Part shown: one piece after another, positions 1-11,700 of the stretch
Layout of the letters: each line of letters starts with the position of its first letter
Position numbering within the stretch: the stretch's first letter is position 1
NCBI GenBank assembly: GCA_026419785.1
Contig: JAODTK010002965.1
Location: 206,001-270,000 of the forward strand
Direction: 5' to 3'
DNA from: Sclerodactyla briareus
Lineage: Eukaryota > Echinodermata > Holothuroidea > Dendrochirotida > Sclerodactylidae
DNA length: 64,000 bases
Position numbers and translations under genes: made by a program
The notes under the pieces: generated by a model
Seen by the model: the letters and a program-made list of their open reading frames with translations, nothing else
What the model was told of the DNA's origin: nothing
Database searches by the model: none

Positions 1-480
1 GCAAATTTTCGGTAAAAGGGTCCGTTATTCATAATGACCAAAAAGGTCCGATATCATAATAACAAGTCTTTTGTTCATAAGGTCCAATATTCATAATGAC
101 AAAAAAGCCTGTTTTTCATATTATCAAAAGGGTCTGTTTATTCATAACAGAGCACAAGGTCCGATATTCATATTAGGAAAAAAGGGTCCTGATATTCCTA
201 CCCTTGGCGACAAGGGTCCGTAATTCATACACGCGAAAGGGGACCGTTATTCATATAGCAAAAAAAGGTCTTGATCATACTCGCAGAAAAGGCCCGTTAT
301 TCATAATAGTGAAAGGCTCCGTATTCTAATCGCAAAAGAGGTCCGGTATTCATAGCCCAGAAAAGGGCCCTTATTCATAATAGTGAAAAGGTCCGTTATC
401 CCATAATAGCAAAAGAGGTCCATGTTATTCCTAATACGAAAAAAGGTCCGTTATTCATAATGTGTTTTCTTTCAATGATC
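1..480 (+). repeat. About 30-bp tandem repeat array, forward arm
   Basis: Roughly fifteen degenerate units with the core GGTCCGTTATTCATAATAG followed by an A-run fill this stretch. Units vary from about 26 to 32 bases with many small indels. Reverse-complement versions follow at 590-835, so the two arrays face each other. The array probably continues to the left of the window. No gene is visible. Confidence 0.85.
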
Positions 481-589
481 TACTTGCCACGCATGATTCT
501 TACCTATGCGAGGTCCCGGCAGGATGTCAAACCCCTAAAACTGCACCTTTTTTGTCAGCTGCTATCCCTTGCCAGATCCACGACCGGTG

Positions 590-835
590 TTTTGTTTTTT
601 CCTATTATGAATAACTGACCGTTTTTCTTCTATTATGATATCTGACCCTTTCCCTATTCGGACCGTTTGTACTATTATGAAATCAGACCTTCTGTTGTGA
701 TTTATGAATATCGAACCTTATGAATACAGCGCCTTTTCGCCATTATGAATAACGGGCCTAATGCACAAAAGCCTTATGAATAAAAGGCCTTATGACACAC
801 GACCTTATGAATAACAACCCTAAACATCGGGTGTC
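590..835 (-). repeat. Same 30-bp repeat in opposite orientation
   Basis: About eight units read TATTATGAATAACTGACC or close variants, the reverse complement of the units at 1-480. The two arms are separated by about 110 bases of non-repeat sequence. The last units (about 755-830) are shorter and more diverged. Confidence 0.8.
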
Positions 836-1288
836 ACCGTATGCTTATGGCCATATTGAAACTACCAGTCAACTAACGCTCGCTTAAAACGCACCGCACA
901 TATAATCCTGATAATACACTTCCGCGCTGGGGGGCTCGCATGCATTTTTCTGCTGTCAATGGACTCCAACCAGGCTCATTCAAATATGCTTTCACTATTG
1001 TGTCACCGTTGATTATTAGCCCTAAGACGATTTCATGGCCTGCATGGTCCATACAACTCACACTGCACTAACAGCACTGAAAATGTGGACATTTGTTATA
1101 ACTGCCCTTATAACTGACACTCATTATAGTTTACTACATGCATATTAGCATACAGCAGATGTAATTTGTTGGTATAACATATATGTTGCATAACAACAAA
1201 TATCAGTATTCATTCTATCCCCCGCAGGTGCTTACTGTATTCTCAGCCAGGTTAATGTTGTTTGTAGCAGCAGTTATAAGTCACATAC
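836..1288. other. Unassigned AT-rich sequence
   Basis: Small open frames occur on both strands, but none resembles a known protein. If the WDR59 gene continues to the left this is intron. I see nothing else in it. Confidence 0.5.
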
Positions 1289-1371
1289 AACCAGTGAGCT
1301 ACGACTGATCCTCTGGTCCAGCACTGACTTCGTTACTCTTCCCTCCTTGACGAGCCGTCCCTCTTTTGCTT
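1289..1371 (-). CDS. Candidate WDR59 exon (weak)
   Basis: The minus strand has a plausible acceptor (CTGTTGCAG) before 1371 and a GTATGT donor after 1289. The 83-nt interval is open in the phase required by the upstream exon 2557-2700, which ends in phase 1. The peptide contains KEGRV, where vertebrate WDR59 has AAGKV. Beyond that the similarity is poor. In another frame the first residues read KQKRDGSSRR, closer to WDR59's KSKREGSDS, but that frame soon stops. It may be a real but divergent exon carrying a frame error, or chance. Confidence 0.28.
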
Positions 1372-2556
1372 CTGCAACAGGCATTGGGGAATGATCAATA
1401 ACGGAAGTCATTACATCCAACAGATTACTGCACAAAGACTGATTGTAAGAATAGTGGGTGAATGAGGAATGCAACTGTTTTCCTCTCTGCCCATCCATCT
1501 GCCATCCATTTAATACAAGGAAAGCGTTTCAAATACTGTAGACTATCACAGGTAAAAACTACCAAGAGGCTAAGTGTTTCCTTGACCGGGTTGTGTCATT
1601 CGGATGAAAGGAGTATCGACACCAAGAACAATGGGATATATATCTGCACATTATAAGCAACATTTCTCACAATTTCCCGTTTTTAACAGGATAAATCACA
1701 TCTGACAAAACAATCTGGTTGCTGTACTCTTGATGAGTATATATCAAGTATGAGCCTCATTAAAATATTAATTTTTCCATTTTGACAGGAAAATAACTGG
1801 ATCTACCACCAAGAAACACTGAGGTTCCTGACTCCTGATACAAAAGATCTACACCATGCGAGGATTTTGAGACTTTGACTTCTGTTGACCTAGATGACCT
1901 TTGCCCGACACCAAAAAATGGAGGGTTCTGTACTCATTATGGGGAGGGCCCACCCATACCAAGAGTATAAGCTTGATCCATTATGGTGGGGTCACAAATC
2001 AACCAAATATCAATGTGTACTCATCTTTTCCAAATTTTTCACCATAAACATGACCCCCGTCTACACCAAAAACCGATAGAGTTCATGTTACCCCCTACAA
2101 AGAAAGGTACACATCAGACCAGGCATTCTTGGACTAGATGAGTTTATGAAGTCAACATGATCTGCCAAAGACTGATAGTTAAGGATAGTGGAAGAGGGAA
2201 GCACAAGGGTTTTTTCTTCGCATCAATTTGAAAGCTGTCGCATCGATGTTCGAGTACTCCACTTACAGGAAAATGTGACCAACATGAGGAATTATGAATT
2301 CAAACAAGATTCTGCCACAATATCTGACTGTACGAATAGGGGTGGATAAAGGAAAGGAATGATTTTTTCCCCCTTCACATACATTTGCCATAAGTTTTAG
2401 AGAGGAAGCTCTTCGAATAAGACTAGTACAGGTATCGACGAGATAGCCAAAAAGGAAAGGAAATTTTGTAAGAAAACGACAGGAGAAATATCAGCGTCAG
2501 TTAATACACACATAGGGTACGAATTACCTACACCTTGGGGAGCTTTTAATATTTAC
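1372..2556. other. Intronic sequence with one satellite-related monomer
   Basis: No convincing exon was found. Positions 1890-2085 hold a single diverged copy of the repeat that forms the large array at 39.7-47.4 kb: GATGACCTTTGCCC, then ACTCATTATGGGGA, ACCAAGAGTATAAGCTTGAT and GTGGGGTCA, in that order. A weaker piece of the same family may occur at 2100-2160. Confidence 0.6.
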
Positions 2557-2700
2557 CTTTCACTTCCTTGTAGTAAGGAAGTCCCTAGGAGATGGGACCT
2601 CAGCAGAAATTGTTGACTCACTGAGTGCTGAAGAGCTCTGAGAATAGACAATGACAGTGTTAATCTGAATGATTGGCCTTGTGAGTATATAGGGTATGTC
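2557..2700 (-). CDS. WDR59: WDR59 exon: post-RWD linker ending YYKE
   Basis: Acceptor TTCCACAG precedes 2700 and donor GTAAAT follows 2557 (144 nt). The first part reads YILTRP then SSALSE and EVPSPRD; vertebrate WDR59 has YLVYFTRP and, later, SSFYYKE. Near 2578-2586 the frame must change: after SPR the original frame ends in a stop, while the next frame reads LPYYKEVK and runs cleanly to the donor. This looks like a one-base error or mutation. The linker between TRP and YYKE is about half the vertebrate length. The exon ends in phase 1. Confidence 0.75.
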
Positions 2701-5700
2701 CTGTGGAAATAGTTGCAAAACCATACAGGGTCGAGTTGTTTTTGTAGTAGTTCTAATTGTTTGCTCCAGAATATCAGAGGAACAATTCGGAGACTTGCAG
2801 TCTTTTACCTTTTTACCTCTCTTGACTAAATGAATGTCTTGTGTTACACACATTGTATGAACACCATTAAATTCATGTTCACCAAACTACCAAACTGTCA
2901 ACTCCAATAGAGCTAAAGAGGACTGCTGGTGATATAAGCACAACCCTTATCCGCTCTCTTCTTTTCATTTGTAATATACAGCAGCATATAGCTAGCTGTG
3001 CGGATTTCATCTCTATACTCAGTCTCATTGACATATTTTCCACGTTGCAAACACCTGGAAGGTTTCCCATGTCTTAATTTTACACTTGTAACTAATAACA
3101 AATGAGACACAAGTTTTGATGAACACTCTTGGATACCTATCTGAGGCAAGCACTTATTGGGTGATGATCAGACAATAATTCAGTGCCTCAAACTGTACGG
3201 AAACATTTGCTTGATGGCAAGGCTCGCACCAGCTTGCAGTAATGAGGCGACGATGCGATGATCTAGCGACCACAGCCACGCAACGACAGTCAGGCCGCAG
3301 GCCTCACAAAATTGAACTGCGGAGGTTCTTGAATGAGTTCAGAATTTTGAAGAATTCTGCGAGGCCCAACATTTTTGTGGAGAGCAAAATTATTATTAGG
3401 CATGCCCAGTTGGAACTGGGAATAGCTCGGCTTGGTGGGAAAGAAGTTACCTAATCATGCTATGAGTAGCCAATATTTTTCTTTTGAAAATTTGAAATAT
3501 CAACCTTCATTGTATACTGTGAGTTCCTCCAGTATCAGCCAAAAACCCCCCTCCCAAAAACCCAAAAAGCCACTTGCTTGTGAATGTGCTCATGGGTGAG
3601 TTGCAATCAAACACAAAAACTCTGCAAGCCATTGACTGCAGAATGGCAGCCTGAATTCCATATAGCGTGAGGTGAGGTAGGCTCCGCTCCTGATATCGCA
3701 CTGCCAGGAGGCAATCCCACTGCTGATACCAATCATCCACCCAAGCGATCAGACCTGATGCTGACCATTCCCCCTCAATCCTCGGAGGTGGCGGTAAAAC
3801 CAGCAAAGCTGCACCATCTAAGCTACAAGTGCCATCCATGGTGGACAGGAATGTAAGATTAAGCTTGTCCAAAGGAACAGTCTTTGTTGCAGCTGGCAGG
3901 TAGCACCGGGACCTAACCGGATTATGGACAGGTAAACTGCACATCTAACCACGACAGCTGGAATTGTTTTACTTGCTTTTGTGGGTGTTATTGCATTATA
4001 CTGATCTAATTCATAAAAGGGTGGAAAACCACATATTTCATGCCAGCCCCAATGCTACAATGAAATCATGCTTCTAAGAGATCACATTTTAACATTGCTG
4101 CTTGGGGCCCCTTACGTGGGTCCACTTAGTTTTCAACAAGCAGTTGCACCATTGCATTGATAGTAGATTTATTATTCATTACCCACATAGTGCATGATCT
4201 TATTATTGGTTTCAGTTCTTATCTGATGCTGTCATGCTTTAACCAAATTCGAGCACAGGATTGAGTGAAAATGTCTTATTGTGAATCTGGTGTTCCTTAA
4301 AGTCACCAGCCAGACAGCACTGACATCACAGCATGATGTCCAGAAGAAAGGGAAACAGAGAAAACAAACAAAATGCTTATTTGGGTTACCATTGAAAGCC
4401 AGATTCTTCTTGGCAATGTTTGGCCTAGAGAAGACAATCAACTTATCTACAGAGAAATGAAAACAATACATTAGCACTCCTGAATAAATTTTTCTTTTTT
4501 CCTTCATGCATGGTAAACTTGCTGAGCAAAGGATCGATCCAATTCAAGGACAGCAAGGGTGCAGACGGGATACTGCAACCTTATTGCAGCGAGTTCCTTC
4601 ACCAGGTACACAGGAATAAGGCAATGCCTCTTTGGCAGTACCTTCAATAACTGTGGGGTGGAGGGTAATCACACACAGTCGGCATCTTGCAAGTGCCTAC
4701 ACCTCATTTGTCATGCCCATCACTCTGGTGGGAACCCAGCGTATAAAGGCACAGGTTCATTTTTGAAGTCTTTGGTATGACCCGACCAGGAATCGAACCC
4801 TGGTCTCCAGGGTGGAAGGCCTGATGCTCTACCAATAGTGCAAACCACTCGGTGAATATGAATTGCAACTTTGCATTCTATTATTGCCCACCTGTTATCA
4901 AGTGATGGGAACCACATTTTTGCAGAGGATTTATAAATACGTTCATACATAATCCAGGAGACCACCCTTTCCCATGTTTTCAATGACAGTTTATAAACAT
5001 CATAAATACGCTAGTTGTACTGAACCAATAAGCATTTCCACTGTTGTAAGTGCGCATGCTCAGCACTAAACAGCTCGGTGATATGAACCAGATTCACCCC
5101 ATACCTCTATCAATACGGCCTATTTTGAACTGTCACTACTCTCTGAGAACACAACCAATTCATACCATCTTTTCAGATGTCATGTTGATGTGTATGGGGG
5201 GGGGGGGCGGAATCTGTGAAGTTTTTGTGCTGGTAGGATGTGTAGTTTCTGCTTTACATGCAACGTCGAGTGATAGTCAGTGTACCCCTATAAACTTTGA
5301 CACAAAAATATCATCATCTCTTTGACTGTAACCATGAAAGAGCCTATATGGTTCATCAAGAGTTCATGATGGATACTGACATACCTGCTTACTACACCGG
5401 ACACACAGAATCTAGCGCCACATGTCTTGGGGAACGGTATATTGGTATCGTACATGCTCCCATAGGTATGACGGCTGGGCTGGACAGACTTTGTCTTGAT
5501 GACATTCTGACTCCGATCACTCATCTGGAAAGCAACCATCAGCAATGTTAATCAGGAGATATTCATACAATAAAGCTCTCTCACTGGTCAGCCATTAATG
5601 GATTAATGCAATGCAGACACTAGAGCACCAATGATGTTAATCAGGAGATATGCATACAATAAAGCTCTCTCACTGGTCAGCCATTAATGGATTAATGCAA

Positions 5701-8700
5701 TGCAGACAACTAGAGCCACCAATGATGTTAATCAGGAGATATGCGTATAATAAAGCTCTCTCACTGATCAGCCGTTAATGGATTAATGCAATGCAGACAA
5801 CTAGAGCACCAATGGTGTTAATCAGGAGATATTCATACAATAAAGCTCAACCACTGGTCAGCCATTAATGGATTAATGCAATGAAGACAACTAGAGCACC
5901 AATGATGTTAATCAGGAGATATGCATACAATAAAGCTCTCTCACTGGTCAGCCATTAATGGATTAATGCAATGAAGACAACCAGAGTACCAATGATGTTA
6001 ATCAGGTGATATGCATACAACAAAGCTCTCTCACTGGTCAGCCATTAATGGATCAATGCAATAAGGACAAAAATACATTCATGAGCATGATTGCTGAAAT
6101 GAAGTCTAGCTGCATGCAAACAATCTCCGTGACCAATTCCGCTCCCTACCAGTTTTTGTCATAGGTAGTCCGGTATAATGGTCAGAGTGAGGCCTTGTAT
6201 GCAAGAAATCCAGGTTCAATCCCATTCTCCGACTATTTCAATCAAAGGGTGGTAATGTGGTTAATAGTCAGAGTGTGGCCATGTATGCAAGAAATCCAGG
6301 TTCAATCCAACTCTCTTCTTAGTTTCATCATAAGGTGGTAGTGTAGTGTAATGGTCAGAGTGAGGCCTTGCATCCAAGAGATCAGGGTTCAATTCCACTC
6401 TCTGCCTGGTTTCATCATAAGGTGGTTTAGAGTAGTGTAAAGGTCAGAGTGGGGGTCTGGTATCAAAGAGATCAGGGTTCAATTCCATTCCCTGACTGGT
6501 TTCATCATAGGGTGGTAGTGTAGTGTAATGGTCAGAGTGAGGCCTTGCATCCAAGAGATATAGGTTAGATACCACTCTCTGACTGGTTCAATCATAGGGT
6601 GGTAGTGTGTGTAATGGTCAGAGTGGGGCCTTGCATCAAAGAGATCGAGGTTTGATACCACTCTCTGACTGGTTCAATCATAGGGTGGTAGTGTGTGTAA
6701 TGGTCTAGTGGGGGTCTGGCATCAAAGAGGTCAGGGCTCAATTCCATTCCCTGACTGGTTTCATCATAGGGTGGTAGTGTAGTGTAATGGTCAGAGTGGG
6801 GCCTTGCATCAAAGAGATCTAGGTTAGATACCACCCTCTGACTGGTTCAATCATAGGGTGGTAGTGTATGCAAGAGATCCAGGCTCAATTCCACTCTCTG
6901 CCTGGCTTTGGGTTCCAGGTATAATCTGTATTTCTAGTAAAAGTCCATCATATTCAGTATTAAACATTGGCTCTTAAAATAGGGACAGAACCAAGCATGT
7001 GTACTGACAAATTGAACTGACAAATTATGTGTCAATTAATCAATCAATGGAACACTGGTTGCAATGCGATAATACCAATTTTCGACATACTTTCCATGGG
7101 GTGGGGGGGGGGGGGGCATGGGGTGGGGGTTGGGGGGGTGGGGGTGGGGGTGGGGGTTCATGGGATTCCCTGTAATTCTAGGTAAATGAAAAACATGTAT
7201 TAAAGATGGGGCCTGTGAACAATGAAATTTTACAGACATCAGACTTCAAATGACAGTGAACACATAAATTAGCCAATACAAACCTTGTCATTGTGAGAGG
7301 TATTATTCAACTATTGCTCTCCTGATGTGTGTTTCATTAAGTTACAATAACAATAACAAGCGGGGGGGGGGGGGGGGGGGGGGTTATATACTGGCAATTT
7401 GGACTCTAATATAAACCCCAAGCCTAACATGAAAACTACCCCTCTGGCCAGTATAGTGCTCGTAACAGTACACACTGACTAGGGTAGGCAAACAATTGTC
7501 CAGACTAAGAATCCAAACCTTTCCTTCTTTTGAATGAAGTCAAATAAAAAAACGTTGTGACCTACCCAACAGGCAAATTACCATTTACATAGTTTAACAC
7601 TTCTGAGAAGTGATTCTATGAAGTATATACTACGAAGAGCTACTGGCATGAATTTAACACTTACAGTTCCACCATTCCATGAGCAAGAGCTCGATAAATG
7701 TCCAAGCTGGAGACATCAGGTAGATAGGTGGAGATTCTCATTTGCTTGTAAGTGGACCAATAACTGTACTGAGCCAAACAGCTTGAATTATTACACTATA
7801 ACCATAGTAGCATGCGTCAGTAGTATAGCCTCCACTGGGAGCCATCCTTCTTGGCTATCATGGAAGAGAGGCCTTATTATACATGGTGTAATATGATACC
7901 TAATAGAAAGGTTGAATTCCCAAAATGACAGTCATGTACTAGAGGTCCTCTCAGAATATACCATACACCATCTGCTCGACAAGTGAGCATGCCGCAGACG
8001 GTCAGCCAAGGGACACTGATGTGGACTAAGGTATGTTGACATTATACCCACTGTACATCCTTCTCATGTTGAATGATTGACTATAGCAATTTCTATACAG
8101 CTTTTCTTTCTACTGCTTACATGACATATCACACCTAATACAACCAACAGCCGATTAACAGAAGCATGAGCACCAACAAATGGGGGTTGAGGGGGGGGGG
8201 GGGGGGAGGAGGCATGCTGCCTCCACTTTTCGACAACACTACCATTGACTTTGCCATTTTCACACAATTTTTTTTTTTCTTGAGAGGTACCCTCGATACA
8301 CGTATTGAATGGACATCTTTATCAGTTTAACAAGCCTCTAACTGAAATCATGCCAGTTTTCATCTGGTCCAACACTGTTTGAATACAGATGTCAAGATAT
8401 GTTCAATCTATTAACAATGAATAGAGCTGTACAAATATACCAGACCTCACAACATCTATCTAACTATGAAGGTCCCATTGGGCATCACTACAAGTGCGCG
8501 GGCATGTTTTTTTTTTACATTACTCATATTCCTATTAACAGATATTTGACGATGCATGGTATGCATTGTTAATTTTCATAGACCAGAGGGAAAACTTCAA
8601 CCACATGTTTTGTACTTGTTGTTTTACAATACTTTCGAACATTACACAAAATTTTACATTTACAACAGGGGTACCTATTATAGCAAAAATGTGGTAAAAT

Positions 8701-11700
8701 CCTGGAATTGTGTTGCTGAATGTTGTTTGTTTGATTTTCCAAATGCCAATGCACTTCCCTGGGAGTTATTTCTGTTGCAAGATTTAACCCTCGATGCTCT
8801 AAATAATTGAATGGCTTGAATTAACTCTGATCGTGTGTTTTCCTATGAACAGACCATGCTCAACCTTCAACTTACTCCTAGATACTAGATGCATACCACA
8901 CATTCTGAACAAAATGACCACAATTTGAGATGAGGTAAACACTTCCAACTTACCACAATCCCACCCATGAGCGCTGAGAACTGTTTGATGCAGGCCTCTA
9001 TACATGGTTGGCCAGTCTCAACCTGGAATAAACGATATCTTGCAGGACTGGATAGAAAAGAAAGAAATATGAGCTCATTGAGTGAATATATTCATTTACA
9101 GCCTCAAAATAGACATACATCTATGTATAGGAAGAGGTATCACATGAAGCTGTGAGCCATATAAGGTTCTTATGGTTCCTCTTCCAATTAAGGAACTGGC
9201 TGTCAGCTCCTCATTATTGTCTTTGTTATTGTGGTTCTAGTTGTCACATTTGAATTATATTTCAGTCCTTCCAGTAGTTGCTCAATCCTCTTTTGAATTA
9301 CTGAAGGTAAGCTGTTCCAAGTATGTGTACCACTTGTTGTTGAGAAGTTCCAACGTATGGTTCCAGTTGCTCCATCTAGAAGTAGTGCTGCAACATATAT
9401 TCCTGTGAGTAGTTTATAGATTTTATTCATATCACCTGTTAATGGCCAGTAATCAGAATAGGAACCTTCAGGGTGGAAATTCAGTAGCCATTTTTCTGAC
9501 CAGTCTTGTAGCTCAGAGACGTCGTTGCATACCTTATGCATAACCTATGTCTTCTGCAAACATATCTGAAGTTGTATTATCAGGCAAGTCATTGTTAGAA
9601 ATTATGAATAAGTTTGGACACTCGTCTGCATCTTTGTTTCAGACTGTGTGTATCACCAAAATTCTGTAGGATTCGTTCTCATTTCATCAATTGTTTATTT
9701 CTCCTTTTCTCTTTACAACATTCTGGGTAAGAGTCTTTACCTGGTTTCTCACTTCGCAATATTCAATACACTTTCACTATCCCTTATTTAATTGTTCATT
9801 ACACTTCCAGAATCTGTATTTCTTTCGTATGATACTTAGAGTCTTACAATCTAGCCTGGTTTTCCCTTCAGGGGGTATACCCCAGGAAAGATTATCATCA
9901 GTCCAGTTTCTATCGTTAGTTGGTCAAATTTAGTTGATATTCTTGTATTACCTTTATCAGTGTATCCTGTGTGATGCTGTCTCTTATACAGTTACTAGAC
10001 ACCACTACAAACTGTGGTATGGCCTTCAGGGGGTATACATCAGGGAAGATCAGCATCAGTTCAGTCTGGCTCCGGTTGTTCGTACATATCAGCAGGCATG
10101 TACGGTTGACCTTATCAATCTGGAAGGAAATGAAAGAATGAATCATAAATGCGGTCCTTCTGAACACAAAATTTCATGAACCAAAATTTTCAGTAAATCA
10201 CCTCGGACAGTCATCAGGTTTGGGTGTGAAGGAGCTGCTAGAGGCAAAATTATTGCACATGATTAGGACCACCATGTCCTGTCACCTTATGTTTATGTTG
10301 TACCAGGTAACATTATGTCACTTTTGCCAGATAAATACAACCAAGACAATGTAGTACCTTCAGGGGACTGTAGCTCAGTCAGTAGAGGTCTGCATTAATG
10401 GACCACGAGTTTGAACCCATCAGAGCCTGGAGGTTTTTTTGTTTCTTTCCACGCTGCTGTTGGCAAGGCATGCCTCCCTATCTGTCTCATGGCACCCACA
10501 TTCGTGGCACCCACATTATAGAAGTGGGAACAGTACCTTGTGAGGTACTGATGAAGTATTTGTTCCCACCCCCCCCCCCTCCCCACTGGGAAGTTACAAA
10601 CTGAAATGACATGACTAGTGTCATAACAGTAAGTTTGACAAGCCACTAATGATTATTGATGAGGCCCTGTATGTGAAATAGAGAGAATTCACTGCATCTG
10701 AGAAACTCGATGACAGTTTTACTGTCCCAGCTGGGTTCAGGACCTGGCTCGGACAGTGAAACTGACGTCCAGTATCTTGGTTGAAGTGACCCTTCTTCTA
10801 TTCCTCAATCATGGGTGTTATGTTGAGCATTAGTTTGCATGAGACTAGCCCCTGCCTGCTTGGCGTTTATATCTCATACAGGGAGGATCTTATCAAACGA
10901 ACAAACAAACAAAAAAGCCTTATAAATAACAGCCCCAATATACCAAATTCATTGAGATGAGCACCCAAGGCACTTGCAAAGTTACAGGAAGCATGCTTAT
11001 GTGAGTATATTCTTTTGGAATATATTTTGGTAGGATGAAAGGAGAAGAATCAACTCAAGTTACCTCAAATTTCCTGGTGTATCGTAACTTAGACTTGTAC
11101 TGTATTGTTGCCCATCCCAAGCCTAACTAGCTGACTCGATGGGTTGAGCCCTGCATTGCAGAGCAAGGCGATTGCCCCCGTGTCTCATCTGGTTGTGCGA
11201 TCAGGGGTTTCTTCTTCCAGTCACGTTGCAAACAATTACAAGGCATTCCATGTGCTGCTCTCAAATTTTGGTATTAGCATTCAACAGAAGACAATACTTA
11301 CTGATCATGCAGAGACCAATTTCAAATTCAAAATGACTGATTGTTGACTATGTCTACCAAAAGATTTCTGTGGAAATGCGACTAAAATTGCCTCATTTAT
11401 TCAAATTAGACACAATACTTGACTTCCAGTCACCAATTTTCTAATTTTAAATATCACAGGACCAATGGTGGACCACACTTGATACGTTTCATGGAAAACA
11501 GACAAACTTAAAGATTTTAACTATTTTATACACCTTCAATAATCCCCAGTGACTAGAATCTAGTTTTGGGGGAATAGAGATAGACCATACTCATCAAGAA
11601 TCATGAAAATCTAATAAACTCTAAGACTCTAAAGATAAACCATACCCACCAGGTTTCATGAAAATCCGAACAACTTTAGGATTTTGCATAGATTATGCAA

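Larger units (their letters stand above)
2701..5392. other. WDR59 intron
   Basis: Between the exons at 2557-2700 and 5393-5524. It contains an unassigned 145-codon open frame (3507-3944, minus), a SINE (about 4550-4860) and a G13-type run near 5197. The rest has no recognisable content. Confidence 0.7.

Noticed and set aside
1-480. CRISPR-like array of short repeats
   Set aside because: Units are directly abutting and degenerate without unique spacers; the context is eukaryotic.
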